64,000 bases of DNA from Xenopus tropicalis (Eukaryota; Chordata; Amphibia; Anura; Pipidae). The stretch's first letter is position 1; each line of letters opens with the position of its first letter. Positions 44,301 to 54,301 of the stretch are shown here, piece by piece. The stretch covers positions 143,585,539 to 143,649,538 of the forward strand of contig NC_030679.2 of NCBI RefSeq assembly GCF_000004195.4. Direction: 5' to 3'. A model generated the notes under the pieces. The model had not been told where the DNA came from and did not search any database. It saw nothing but the letters and a program-made list of their open reading frames with translations. The translations under genes and the position numbers were made by a program.

Positions 44301-45505
44301 CGGGTACAGGTTAAACGGTCTGCTGGGAAATGTTTGGACAATTCTCAAAAAAAGAAACATAAAGATGCCTCTTGATATGTGTTTTATAATGATCTGTAAG
44401 AAATAAGATGCTTTGCAGGAAGGTACGTTTTGTTTTTGATGTAATATTGATTTATATGTTTTTTTGTTTTTTGCTTGATTGAAATGTAATTATTGTTTTA
44501 TTGTATTTGTTAAATATATTTTAATAAAATTCTCTCCCTACTATACCTGCTATCCCACAGCCCCAGTCCCTTCCCAGAGGCTATTATCCCCCCACTGCTA
44601 CTATAGGCACCATCTCTCCCTACTATACCTGCTATCCCACAGCCCCAGTCCCTTCCCAGAGGCTATTATCCCCCCACTGCTACTATAGGCACCATCTCTC
44701 CCTACTATACCTGCTATCCCACAGCCCCAGTCCCTTCCCAGAGGCTATTATCCCACTGCTACTATAGGCACCATCTCTCCCTACTATACCTGCTATCCCA
44801 CAGCCCCAGTCCCTTCCAGAGGCTATTATCCCCCCACTGCTACTATAGGCACCATCTCTCCCTACTATACCTGCTATCCCACAGCCCCAGTCCCTTCCCA
44901 GAGGCTATTATCCCCCCACTGCTACTATAGGCACCATCTCTCCCTACTATACCTGCTATCCCACAGCCCCAGTCCCTTCCCAGAGGCTATTATCCCCCCA
45001 CTGCTACTATAGGCACCATCTCTCCCTACTATACCTGCTATCCCACAGCCCCAGTCCCTTCCCAGAGGCTATTATCCCCCCACTGCTACTATAGGCACCA
45101 TCTCTCCCTACTATACCTGCTATCCCACAGCCCCAGTCCCTTCCCAGAGGCTATTATCCCCCCACTGCTACTATAGGCACCTTAGTTTGCTATATTTGCT
45201 CTCTCATAGCCTCTCAGTTATTTTTTATTATCCCTGTTACTAATACTGGTTCTGCTGATATGGTAAAAAAGACAAATTTGCTGATCTGGGAAAATATACC
45301 ATGATTGCTGAGTTTCTATACTCACCACTTTCCCTTTAAATTTAGCTATGAACATACTCCGATTAGAATCTGCCAGCCACTCATGATACTTGTACGGTAG
45401 ATAATCCAACCCATCATTTATTCCATTAGAGATGGCCATAACCTCAGAATAGTTACTGGCAGTGGCAGGGAGAATCTGTACATCCCGGAGAGAGAAATCT
45501 GACAT
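35361..45505 (-). CDS. nat16-like: N4: NAT16 / histidine N-acetyltransferase-like protein with a 9-kb first intron
   Basis: Exons 45326-45505, 36122-36346 and 35361-36041 encode 361 aa, open throughout and phase 0 at each junction. Splice sites are as in N3 and N5. The GNAT loop LRVAPIMRGHGIAG is intact. Private changes include LLKRNSVVHSK in exon 2 (N3 and N5 have RYPVV) and GLLIWDFLSLAAHK in exon 3. Intron 1 spans 36347-45325 and holds three blocks of the 82-bp minisatellite and two antisense ORF1-type retroelements. Whether such an intron is spliced efficiently is unknown, so N4 may be poorly expressed. Function is inferred from family. Confidence 0.83.
36371..37490. repeat. 82-bp minisatellite in intron 1 of N4, block 1 (about 13 units)
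   Basis: Same unit as in N2. The last unit is diverged (CAGCCACACCCCCTTCCC) and merges into the 5' end of retroelement A. Confidence 0.95.
38600..38905 (+). repeat. 101-bp tandem triplication within ORF1 copy A
   Basis: AGTGCTGGGGCAGCTGAGG recurs at 38600, 38701 and 38802. Copy B has two diverged 102-bp units in the same place, in frame (34 codons). Confidence 0.88.
39415..40131 (+). repeat. 60-bp coding minisatellite within ORF1 copy A, 12 units
   Basis: Each unit encodes LSPLEPVFDEEGFWVGGYKV (20 residues). Copy B has exactly one unit at 43419-43478. Units differ only by GAT GGG/GAG GAG, GTA/TTA/ATA and rare one-base losses, so the expansion is recent. Confidence 0.97.
41186..41650. repeat. 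82-bp minisatellite in intron 1 of N4, block 2 (about 5 units)
   Basis: Lies between the two retroelement copies and ends in the same diverged unit (CAGCCACACCCCCTTCCC) as block 1. Confidence 0.95.
41651..44531 (+). mobile_element. ORF1-only non-LTR-type retroelement, copy B
   Basis: Same leader, ORF and 3' end (TTTTAATAAAATTCTCTCCC) as copy A, shorter because it lacks the internal expansions. It is an autonomous-looking gag frame without replication enzymes, so mobilisation would need a partner LINE in trans. Confidence 0.65.
41784..44375 (+). CDS. Intact ORF1/gag-like zinc-knuckle protein of the retroelement (copy B), 863 aa
   Basis: The ATG at 41784 follows a T-rich leader and equals the start in copy A. 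Features: basic N-terminus (MGKKAIKPFSWLVKTR); Gln/Glu/Ala-rich region with near-repeats of QEMAAACEVHGS; coiled-coil-prone stretch KELRCLEEKQNNLNRDID; central domain with DFPGRRFVGRNIIKQLLGF and LEPVFDEEGFWVGGYKVQV (residues about 546-570); three CX2CX4HX4C knuckles at about 601-614, 619-632 and 638-651; and an acidic run followed by SRKKSKRE, a possible nuclear signal. The knuckle triplet and the domain before it resemble vertebrate ZCCHC3 and ORF1 proteins of Tx1-type LINEs. It probably binds nucleic acid. It is antisense to N4. No ORF2 follows within the element. Confidence 0.75.
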   Translation: MGKKAIKPFSWLVKTRLRSSKKATGSNIVVTVERTAEGNVSCSLKGKEKKSKSCSQSGMESDSEDLGAGVGVTAGSCGALEVAESALTNQEMAAACEEHGSCVALKVAESAQSDQEMAAACEVHGSLVALESDQEMAAACEVHGSRVALESEQVMAAGPLGKAGEVHKGTETVIQYDTIINALKELRCLEEKQNNLNRDIDRLIKNQKLLRGERRTQYIRELAFLNKELEETEINIKDILAVIEPWKELYDNKQRFEQMKEGNVTAERLLKVAELLKETEVSKTFTECSVTTNIVHSNGLSHTDSVCAAAVSGVSAGGSVGQAAESGAAELQVIAGNAMCVSEGGGAVSAGAAEVQVAGSGAAEVQVIAGNAMWVSEGGGEGKNVVYSAGESNVQGGTESVAGAAGGSVWEGRRFFAREQDEEFDDEFDKRKNVVKIKWEKEREDFPGRRFVGRNIIKQLLGFTPQDVYALLSVTDTEFDLSYKLSQGLEEFWRRYHLSKEAKEWEGFRVIPVSKPETKLVTIIMKRETVHEQDILIWLRRQCTVLSPLEPVFDEEGFWVGGYKVQVKLHVDQNVQKHLPNSFFIGKARGVCFYVGQPRLCYKCGSNRHYAVKCNIQKCALCGETGHPSKECVKAIKCNLCMQSGHAYRACPDAWRNIRKACPNLEKVMSTPMPGVNLPQTEGRGEERAGEARETDRGRPTEVRGKEGENKQAKAQAAVQAAQEEGGGGDGWIVVGSKSNKAKEAQCPGVITLPTENRFVLPGGKSWGDLAEEQVELERMEEEEEEEREKRKSLSSDIISSRKKSKREGAFQSQGAEKESLEEGELEEESVMESQGAGVRVQVKRSAGKCLDNSQKKKHKDAS
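44532..45181. repeat. 82-bp minisatellite in intron 1 of N4, block 3 (about 8 units)
   Basis: Same unit. It ends about 145 bp from exon 1, as in N2 and N3. Confidence 0.96.
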
Positions 45506-45660
45506 GGCAAAATGCAGTAAGTCAGCTGAACAAGCACTGATCAGATATTCTTTTTGGAGTTAATGTGACTGCCAACTCCCACTGTCACCTGCTCTAGATA
45601 CACAGATCTCTAACGTGTGCAAAAGTAGTCTTGTGTAGTGTAACAGTGATTACAAGAGTC

Positions 45661-46305
45661 ACATTGGGGTAACAGTCACCCCGCTATAGTTCCAGGGGTA
45701 CCCAGGGCACAAATAAGCACTCACCCCAAATCCCCCCCTAACTGGCCTTCAGGCTGGGCCCCCTTAGCCCATAACAAGGTTACAGATATATAGAAACATT
45801 TGGGGTAACAGTCACCCTACTATAGTTCCAGGGGTACCCATGGCACAAATAAGCACTCACCCCAAATCCCCCCCTAACTGGCCTTCAGGCTGGGCCCCCT
45901 TAGCCCATAACAAGGTTACAGATATATAGAAACATTGGGGTAACAGTCACCCCGCTATAGTTCCAGGGGTACCCAGGGCACAAATAAGCACTCACCCCAA
46001 ATCCCCCCTAACTGGCCTTCAGGCTTGGCCCCCTTAGCCCATAACAAGGTTACAGATATATAGAAACATTGGTGTAACAGTCACCCCGCTATAGTTCCAG
46101 GGGTACCCAGGGCACAAATAAGCACTCACCCCAAATCCCCCCCTAACTGGCCTTCAGGCTGGGCCCCCTTAGCCCATAACAAGGTTACAGATATATAGAA
46201 ACATTGGGGTAACAGTCACCCTGCTATAGTTCCAGGGGTACCCAGGGCACAAATAAGCACTCACCCCAAATCACCCCCTAACTGGCCTTCAGGCTGGGCC
46301 CCCCT
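45661..46305. repeat. 135-bp minisatellite upstream of N4, about 5 units
   Basis: Same unit as at N2. It ends abruptly in GGGCCCCCCTGCTATACC and is followed by a short GTGTGTCCCCA repeat at 46320-46395. Confidence 0.95.
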
Positions 46306-46946
46306 GCTATACCTTTATTCCCCACTGTCCCCAGTGTGTGTCCCCAGTGTGTGTCCCCAGTGTATGTCCCCCATTTGTGTCCCCCCGTGTGTGCCCCCTG
46401 TTGCATGTTAATGCTATTTTATTTACACCCAGTTATATAAAGTTGATATTTGCTGCAAACTGTGTGTGATTATTTCCTAGTGGAAATCCCCTTGAGGTGT
46501 GCTCCTCAGTGTTCACTAGGTGGCGCCACTGGGCTAAAATCCCAGTCCCAGTACCTTTTATCTGCAAAGGGGACCAAATTTCCTGTTTAAGCAAGTAATA
46601 CAGCCCAAAATAAGTGAGTGTGCCCAGAAAGGGTTACAGGCGTGTGGCCAAAAACATTCTGAAGTTTACTCCTGGGAGGGTCCCATCTCTAGGGGTATAG
46701 CAGTACAGCCTGACTGCTAGTGGTGGGATCCTAACCAAAGCCAACAAAGAGCTAGAGGGGGTCAGCTACTCAGGACAGTTGATGGGGGGGGACCCTGGTG
46801 TGTGATTTTGTCTGCTGGAGGGGGGCGTAGACAAAATGACCATAATTCTATTCTGGGGACGATGCCTTCTCTGTATTTTTTTTTAATACTATTATGCCAA
46901 ATACATGATTCTTAGATCTAGGATAAGCGCACAGGTCTGTACTTAC

Positions 46947-46980
46947 CTGCATGGAAACTGATTTGCACCTCCCCCTCCCA
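46947..46980 (-). other. Predicted non-coding 5' exon end of N4 with consensus donor
   Basis: Minus strand GTTTCCATGCAG|GTAAGTACAGACC. It matches the N1 site on both the exon and intron sides. No counterpart is found upstream of N5, where the 135-bp array breaks off at 51184 into unrelated sequence. Confidence 0.5.
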
Positions 46981-46987
46981 GCATCCT

Positions 46988-47203
46988 TAGTGATAAGCAA
47001 ATCTGTCCCATTTCACTTTCCCAAATAATTCGCAAAACTACTGAAATTTTTTTTATTGTGACCACAACTTTATTTTACGTATCGTCGACCTTTTTTTCTT
47101 CTTCTGTGACATTTTTGTTGCGCCAAATTTTGAATTTGCCTATGGGGAAACGCGGAATTTTGCAGCGAATCCATGAATGGCAACAGAAATGTGCTCATCA
47201 CTA
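46988..47203. mobile_element. Unbroken hAT MITE of the TAGTGATGAGC family downstream of N5
   Basis: Starts TAGTGATAAGCAAATCTG and ends GCTCATCACTA. At the equivalent places beside N3 and N4 this element is split by LTR elements I and II, so this locus shows the pre-insertion arrangement. Confidence 0.75.
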
Positions 47204-47332
47204 TTCTTCTTCAGTTCCTTATTGAATAAAGCAGCCGTTTGTTTCATATTTATTACATGTTATAGCCTGCTACTGATAACAGCCAACAGAATGGGCTCAT
47301 AACAGCCTAAGAGCTAACTCCCAGCTAGCCAA

Positions 47333-50019
47333 TCACATTTTAGCTTTAATATGAGGCAGATAAGGGTTTTGTAGGGATCCCTCAAGAACAAGTAAGTTTT
47401 TCCTTGTATGGAAAGGGGTTATCCCTTGCAAAAAATCAGTAACGGCACCTCGGAGTGTCTCTTCTGCCACAATAACACAAATAACACTGCCCCCTGGAGG
47501 CAGCACTGGTATTTGCTTAACTAAATGATGCAGGATGTGACCCTGTACAAACCTGGGATTGGTGCCAAAGAGGTCAATATTGAGGCAGTGCGTGCCTTTA
47601 GCTAATGGCACTGGGATTGGGGCGCTGCTCAGGCTGAGGAGCTCAGGGGAGACGTGAGGGAGAGGAGGGTGTTGGGGAGGGGGGTTAATATGAGTGGGGG
47701 CAGGGTGGCTGCATTGAGTAACCGAGGAACTGGGAGTATCAGAATGAGTGGATTTGGAGTAGATCCAGAGAAGCCCCGATCCCAGCATTAACTTTAAGTT
47801 GCATTTGTGTGCGGCGAGAGGAAGGGAACCCCCAATGAGAAGCCCCTTGGGAAACAGATGTTCTAGAATGCATGGATTCTCAAACAGATCTAGAACCTCC
47901 AAAGGACTTAGAACAACAGGGGGGGCACCCACATAGTCCCTCTTCACCCGGAGCCTCAGTGCCTTGATAGAGTCCTCCATCTGATTGTTGGGCAGCAGCA
48001 CTGAGACAACAGCCTGGGAGGGAAGAGAGGAGAGAGTAAGAGAGGGGCACGGGGGCTGCTTCTCCCAGTACAATGAGTCGGGTACAAACCCACCTTACTA
48101 TGTACAACAGGATACCTTTTCAACAAGGCAGCAGGGGGGTTTTCTTTCCGGGTCACTCTTATTTTGGTGACTTCAGGGTTCTTACAGCGTAGGTTATCCA
48201 AAGCATAACCCCGAATTACCCCGGCTATCCCATGGCCTCTCATAATTGGGGCAACACGGAGACTTTGCAGCAAAGCAGTAATCCCACCATCCACCAATAA
48301 GGTAGACAAGAAAGCAACCTGTAGAGACAGAGCCAATCAGATGCACCATCTCTCCCTACTATACCTGCTATCCCACAGCCCCAGTCCCTTCCCAGAGGAT
48401 ATTATCCCCCCACTGCTACTATAGGCACCATCTCTCCCTACTATACCTGCTATCCCACAGCCCCAGTCCCTTCCCAGAGGCTATTATCCCCCCACTGCTA
48501 CTATAGGCACCATCTCTCCCTACTATACCTGCTATCCCACAGCCCCAGTCCCTTCCCAGAGGATATTATCCCCCCACTGCTACTATAGGCACCATCTCTC
48601 CCTACTATACCTGCTATCCCACAGCCCCAGTCCCTTCCCAGAGGATATTATCCCCCCACTGCTACTATAGGCACCATCTCTCCCTACTATACCTGCTATC
48701 CCACAGCCCCAGTCCCTTCCCAGAGGATATTATCCCCCCACTGCTACTATAGGCACCATCTCTCCCTACTATACCTGCTATCCCACAGCCCCAGTCCCTT
48801 CCCAGAGGCTATTATCCCACTGATACTATAGGCACCATCTCTCCCTACTATACCTGCTATCCCACAGCCCCAGTCCCTTCCCAGAGGCTATTATCCCCCC
48901 CACTGCTACTATAGGCACCATCTCTCCCTACTATACCTGCTATCCCACAGCCCCAGTCCCTTCCCAGAGGCTATTATCCCCCACTGCTACTATAGGCACC
49001 ATCTCTCCCTACTATACCTGCTATCCCACAGCCCCAGTCCCTTCCCAGAGGCTATTATCCCACTGCTACTATAGGCACCATCTCTCCCTACTATACCTGC
49101 TATCCCACAGCCCCAGTCCCTTCCCAGAGGCTATTATCCCCCCACTGCTACTATAGGCACCATCTCTCCCTACTATACCTGCTATCCCCCAGCCCCAGTC
49201 CCTTCCCAGAGGCTATTATCCCCCCACTGCTACTATAGGCACCATCTCTCCCTACTATACCTGCTATCCCACAGCCCCAGTCCCTTCCCAGAGGATATTA
49301 TCCCCCCACTGCTACTATAGGCACCATCTCTCCCTACTATACCTGCTATCCCACAGCCCCAGTCCCTTCCCAGAGGCTATTATCCCACTGCTACTATAGG
49401 CACCATCTCTCCCTACTATACCTGCTATCCCACAGCCCCAGTCCCTTCCCAGAGGATATTATCCCCCCACTGCTACTATAGGCACCATCTCTCCCTACTA
49501 TACCTGCTATCCCACAGCCCCAGTCCCTTCCCAGAGGCTATTATCCCACTGCTACTATAGGCACCATCTCTCCCTACTATACCTGCTATCCCACAGCCCC
49601 AGTCCCTTCCCAGAGGCTATTATCCCACTGCTACTATAGGCACCATCTCTCCCTACTATACCTGCTATCCCACAGCCCCAGTCCCTTCCCAGAGGCTATT
49701 ATCCCCCCACTGCTACTATAGGCACCATCTCTCCCTACTATACCTGCTATCCCACAGCCCCAGTCCCTTCCCAGAGGCTATTATCCCCCCACTGCTACTA
49801 TAGGCACTCATACTGTGATTGCTGAGTTTCTATACTCACCACTTTCCCTTTAAATTTAACTATAAACATACTCCGATTTGGATCTGCCAACCACTCATGA
49901 TACTTGTACGGTAGATAATCCAACCCATCATTTATTCCATTAGAGATGGCCATAACCTCAGAATAGTTACTGGCAGTGGCAGGGAGAATCTGTACATCCC
50001 GGAGAGAGAAATCTGACAT
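47333..50019 (-). CDS. nat16-like: N5: NAT16 / histidine N-acetyltransferase-like protein
   Basis: Exons 49840-50019, 48094-48318 and 47333-48013 encode 361 aa with no lesion; all junctions are phase 0. It has the family landmarks NGINDGLDYLPYKYHEW, LRVAPIMRGHGIAG, LFPKGLLIGGSLPLAAHK and LNIDLFGTNP. Exon 3 has a seven-G run (GAPPVVLS), giving the frame reference for the N2 deletion. Intron 1 (1521 bp) is the 82-bp minisatellite; intron 2 is 80 bp. Unlike the others it lacks the conserved upstream donor block, so its promoter may differ or be missing. A poly(A) signal lies at 47249-47254. Enzyme role is inferred from family. Confidence 0.88.
48343..49806. repeat. 82-bp minisatellite in intron 1 of N5, about 18 units
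   Basis: Same unit. A GAGGATATTATC variant recurs in several units and is private to N5, showing local homogenisation. Confidence 0.97.
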
Positions 50020-50063
50020 GGCAAAATGCAGTAAGTCAGCTGAACAAGCACTGATCAGATATT

Positions 50064-50200
50064 ACATAGTGACATAGTAAGTTAGGTTGACAATACACAT
50101 ACGTCCATCAAGTTCAACCCTAATGCCTATATGTAACCTGCCTAACTGCTAGTTGATCCAGAGGAAGGCAAAAAAAACCCCATCTGACCCCAAGATGGCA
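50064..50200. mobile_element. Short retroposon (SINE or LINE 3' fragment) upstream of N5
   Basis: ACATAGTGACATAGTAAGTT through CTGCCTAACTGCTAGTTGATCC belongs to a dispersed sequence type common in frog genomes. It is flanked by ATATT (50059-50063 and 50201-50205), and N2-N4 carry the uninserted CAGATATTCTTTTTGG (ATATTCTTTCTGG at N3). It is therefore private to N5. Confidence 0.75.
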
Positions 50201-50321
50201 ATATTCTTTTTGGGGTTAATGTGACTGGCATCACTCCCACTATCATCTGCTCTAGATATACAGATCTCTAATGTATGCAAAAGTACAGTCTTGTGTAGTG
50301 TAACAGTGATTATAAGAGTCA

Positions 50322-51184
50322 GATTGGGGTAACAGTCACCCTGCTATAGTTCCAGGGGTACCCAGGGCACAAATAAGCACTCACCCCAAATCCCCCCCTA
50401 ACTGGCCTTCAGGCTGGGCCCCCTTAGCCCATAACAAGGTTACAGATATATAGAAACATTGGGGTAACAGTCACCCTGCTATAGTTCCAGGGGTACCCAG
50501 GGCACAAATAAGCACTCACCCCAAATCCCCCCTAACTGGCCTTCAGGCTGGGCCCCCTTAGCCCATAACAAGGTTACAGATATATAGAAACATTGGGGTA
50601 ACAGTCACCCCACTATAGTTCTAGGGGTACCCAGGGCACAAATAAGCACTCACCCCAAATCCCCCCTAACTGGCCTTCAGGCTGGGCCCCCTTAGCCCAT
50701 AACAAGGTTACAGATATATAGAAACATTGGGGTAACAGTCACCCTGCTATAGTTCCAGGGGTACCCAGGGCACAAATAAGCACTCACCCCAAATCCCCCC
50801 CTAACTGGCCTTCAGGCTGGGCCCCCTTAGCCCATAACAAGGTTACAGATATATAGAAACATTGGGGTAACAGTCACCCCACTATAGTTCTAGGGGTACC
50901 CAGGGCACAAATAAGCACTCACCCCAAATCCCCCCCTAACTGGCCTTCAGGCTGGGCCCCCTTAGCCCATAACAAGGTTACAGATATATAGAAACATTGG
51001 GGTAACAGTCACCCCGCTATAGTTCCAGGGGTACCCAGGGCACAAATAAGCACTCACCCCAAATCCCCCCCTAACTGGCCTTCAGGCTGGGCCCCCTTAG
51101 CCCATAACAAGGTTACAGATATATAGAAACATTAGGGTAACAGTCACCCTGCTATAGTTCCAGGGGTACCCAGGGCACAAATAA
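50322..51184. repeat. 135-bp minisatellite upstream of N5, about 6 units
   Basis: Same unit as at N2. It is cut within a unit at CACAAATAA|TTGTTGG (about 51184), marking the right edge of the duplicated block. Confidence 0.95.
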
Positions 51185-51756
51185 TTGTTGGAATAAATAT
51201 ATTCATACTGAGTACTACATAAAACAGCCACAAGGTGGCACTGTGCATTTTTTTAATGAGTTGTTGTATTGCAGCTCTGCGTTGCTTTCTGTATTTCACC
51301 CTCGAATTGTTTTTCGTTTACCATGCTGACACTTTATACACACAATATTCACCTGGTATAATACCTCTGCAGTTGCCACAATTATAGCAGGGGAATGTGC
51401 CCTTTTTTGTTATGATATCAGTATGGGCTGTGACCTTCACTTCACTGTTAATAACATGGCAATAGAGAGTATTACAAAATACCTTACTATATATCCAACA
51501 ATAACATGTTCTTTCTTAAGTATCAGTCTTAATTTTGTTTAAAGGAATATGGTTATGGGATTAACATAGGATTAATGGTAATTCTCACATCTGTGTAACC
51601 CTATGGGGGGCTACACCTTACTCACACTCCCAGACCTGGAAACAGGGCAGGGGGTGGGGTAGGACTCCTGTAATCTGTTATTCCCATGGGGCTAGCCATA
51701 TTCTTCATTTCCCAGGGCACCACAGCCATGTGACCTGTGCTCTGATGAACTTCACT
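51185..51756. other. No gene recognised
   Basis: AT-rich spacer with no ORF or terminal repeats that I can support. Confidence 0.3.
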
Positions 51757-52242
51757 CACACTTTACTGCTGCGCTGCAAGTTGGAGTGCTATCCCCCCCC
51801 CTCCCCCCCAGCAGCCTATCAGCAGAACAATGGGAAGGGAGCAAGATAGCAGCTCCCAGTAGGTATCAGAATAGCACTCAATAGTAAGAAATCCAAGTCC
51901 GGCTTGGGACTCCTCCAGTTACATGGGAGTAGGAGAAACAATAGGTTAGCTGAAAGCAGTTCTAATGTGTAGCGCTGGCTGAAAGCTCAGACTCAGGCAC
52001 ACTTTACTGCTGCGCTGCAAGTTGGAGTGATATCCCCCCCCCCTCACCCCCAGCAGCCGATCAGCAGAACAATGGGAAGGGAGCAAGATAGCAGCTCCCA
52101 GTAGGTATCAGAATAGCACTCAATAGTAAGAAATCCAAGTCCGGCTTGGGACTCCTCCAGTTACATGGGAGTAGGAGAAACAATAGGTTAGCTGAAAGCA
52201 GTTCTAATGTGTAGCGCTGGCTGAAAGCTCAGACTCAGGCAC
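51757..52242. repeat. Tandem duplication of a 241-bp segment
   Basis: CACACTTTACTGCTGCGCTG starts at 51757 and again at 51998. The two halves are almost identical to CAGACTCAGGCACA, differing mainly in the C-run and one or two bases. The sequence resembles the interior of a frog MITE. Confidence 0.9.
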
Positions 52243-52654
52243 AAGGCACTGAGATGGCGCCTACACACCAATATTACAGCTACAAATACATTTGTTGGTT
52301 CAAGAATAAAAGGTTAAATGGCAGAGGGAATTATTTGCTGTGGAACAGTGTCATTTAGAAACAAAATGTACCCCATAAAAATTGACAGTATCCCTTTAAG
52401 AAAAACATTTTCAGTGATTTTCTCTCCAGCTGCAGGGTACCAGTATGGCAGCTAATCTAATGCCCAATTATACTGATATATTGACGTATAATTTGGAGAT
52501 GACGCACTGCAACATCCTGCGCTGGGAGATAAGAGTCACACCTGGCAGAGGAATGTTGATTTGCAAAGGTATAACAGCCGCTCTCAATGATTTTTTCAGA
52601 TTTCCATACATTATACAGGGGTAACTTTCACCCATTGACAAATATGCTTCTTAA

Positions 52655-52852
52655 GGGTAAAGACACACAGAGCTACTAGTAGCAGCTACTTGTTATGGCT
52701 ACTAAAACAGACAATGCTGATCATTTACTGATAATTGTCTCTATGTGTGTTTAGCAGGGGCAATTCTCAGTATTGTCTATGGCAGGGGATTTTCTGGCGC
52801 TTAGTAGCCGTGACAAGTAGCTGCTACTAAGTAGCTCCGTGTGTCTTCACCC
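52655..52852. mobile_element. TTAA-flanked MITE, about 198 bp
   Basis: Left end GGGTAAAGACACACAGAGCT and, reversed from the right, GGGTGAAGACACACGGAGCT. TTAA precedes; TAAA follows. AGTAGCAGCTACTTGT is mirrored inside each end. Confidence 0.75.
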
Positions 52853-52859
52853 TAAAATC

Positions 52860-52935
52860 TCATAGGAATGAATAAAATGTGGGCGAGTTTTTATGTCTTA
52901 GTCTCTAAACTCACATCTTGATTAATCTGCCCCTA
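52860..52935. mobile_element. One end of a Harbinger-like MITE
   Basis: Ends CATCTTGATTAATCTGCCCC then TAA, like 3890-3967, including the shared GAGTTTTTATGT...CTCTAAACTCACAT body. The partner end is not found. Confidence 0.45.
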
Positions 52936-53019
52936 AGACTAAAGGTTTATTTGTCAAACCCGATATGGACAACATTCTTCTCATTCACAAATAATAATTA
53001 TTAAACACCGGCCATCTTA

Positions 53020-53428
53020 GGCTGATGCCACATGTGGCGTTTTTACGCTGCGTATTTTCTAATTCTCTCGGCGGCTGAAAAACGCCCGATATCATCATCC
53101 ATAGAAATAACTTGAAAAGACTGGAAGCAAACCACACAATGCGGAAATACGCTAGAAAACGCCTTAGCATGGATTTTTCAAGCATTGGCCGAAATACGCC
53201 AGTATTTGCACAGCAAGCTATTCCTATGTATACGCAAAGGCAGCTGCCAGACCTAGCGGAAATACGCGGCGTTTTTTACTATTTCGCACTATTAGCACCA
53301 TGGAAACGGGATTTGCTACGTCACCAGTACTAGGCTGAAAAACACCATAGTCAGGGGCTGTGTGGCTTGTGCGGCGTTTTTAGGCGGAGAAAAAACGCAG
53401 TGGAAAAACGCCACGTGTGGCATCAGCC
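53020..53428. mobile_element. MITE with 25-bp inverted ends, 409 bp
   Basis: GGCTGATGCCACATGTGGCG on the left and CGCCACGTGTGGCATCAGCC on the right, with TTA at 53017-53019 and 53429-53431. The interior is rich in AAAACGC words. A 3-bp target is Harbinger-like. Confidence 0.82.
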
Positions 53429-53496
53429 TTACAATCAGAGAGGCATTATGGGAAGCTGTTTAAAACCTCACCCTGTTTTGCCACATTAGAGGTAGG

Positions 53497-54293
53497 TAGT
53501 GCTGGGTGGTATGACCAAAAATTTATATCACGGTATTTTTCAAAATTATATCGGTATCACGGTATTTGACTGTATTTTTTTTTCCCCATGCATGATTAGG
53601 TGACCACCCCAAACACCCGCCACCCGCACCCCCCCGCCACCCCAAACACCCCCCCATCCGCACGCAGCCCCCCCATCCGCACGCACCCCCCCACCCCCCC
53701 ATCCGCACGCACCCCCCCATCCGCACGCAACCCCCCACCCCCCCATCCGCACGCACCCCCCACCCCAAACACCCCCCCATCCGCACACCCCCCCCCCACC
53801 CCAAACACCCCCCCATCCGCACACCCCCCCCACCCCAAACACCCCCCCATCCGCACACACACCCCCCCATCCCCTTCACATAAATATAACCCCCCACCCC
53901 ACCACCCCCCCCCCAAACACAACCCCATCCCCTTCACATAAGTATAACCCACCCACCCCCACCCCAAACACCCCCCCATCCCCTTCACATAAATATAACA
54001 CCCCACCCCCCCAAACACCCCCCCATCCCCTTCACATAAATATAACACCCCACCCCCCCCAAACACAACCCCATCCCCTTCACATAAAATATAATTACTG
54101 GCCAGGCACCCCCCGACAGCTCACATTGGTATCCGACTCTGAATGCGTCCTAGCGATGGCGCTTTTGTAGAGTGTGCGCGCTGACGTCACGTGCGCACCC
54201 GGAAGTATTCAGCACACAGGTATGTAGAAAATTCATATCGGTTTAAAAAAAAAAACCGGTGATCGGTTTTTACCGGTATACCGCCCAGCACTA
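53497..54293. mobile_element. hAT MITE with GAGGTAGG duplication, 797 bp
   Basis: Ends TAGTGCTGGGTGGTATGACC and, reversed, TAGTGCTGGGCGGTATACCG. Perfect 8-bp duplications GAGGTAGG at 53489-53496 and 54294-54301. The interior is mostly a C-rich tandem array. Confidence 0.9.
53630..54090. repeat. C-rich tandem array inside a hAT MITE
   Basis: Degenerate units of CACCCCAAACACCCCCCCAT with CCGCACGCA or CCCCTTCACATAAATATAA. Frames across it encode Pro/His/Thr-rich or Gly-rich shadows, not genes. Confidence 0.9.
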
Positions 54294-54301
54294 GAGGTAG
54301 G

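Noticed and set aside
53523..54066. Gly-rich or Pro-rich proteins
   Set aside because: Low-complexity translations of a C-rich array inside a hAT MITE with perfect target duplications.
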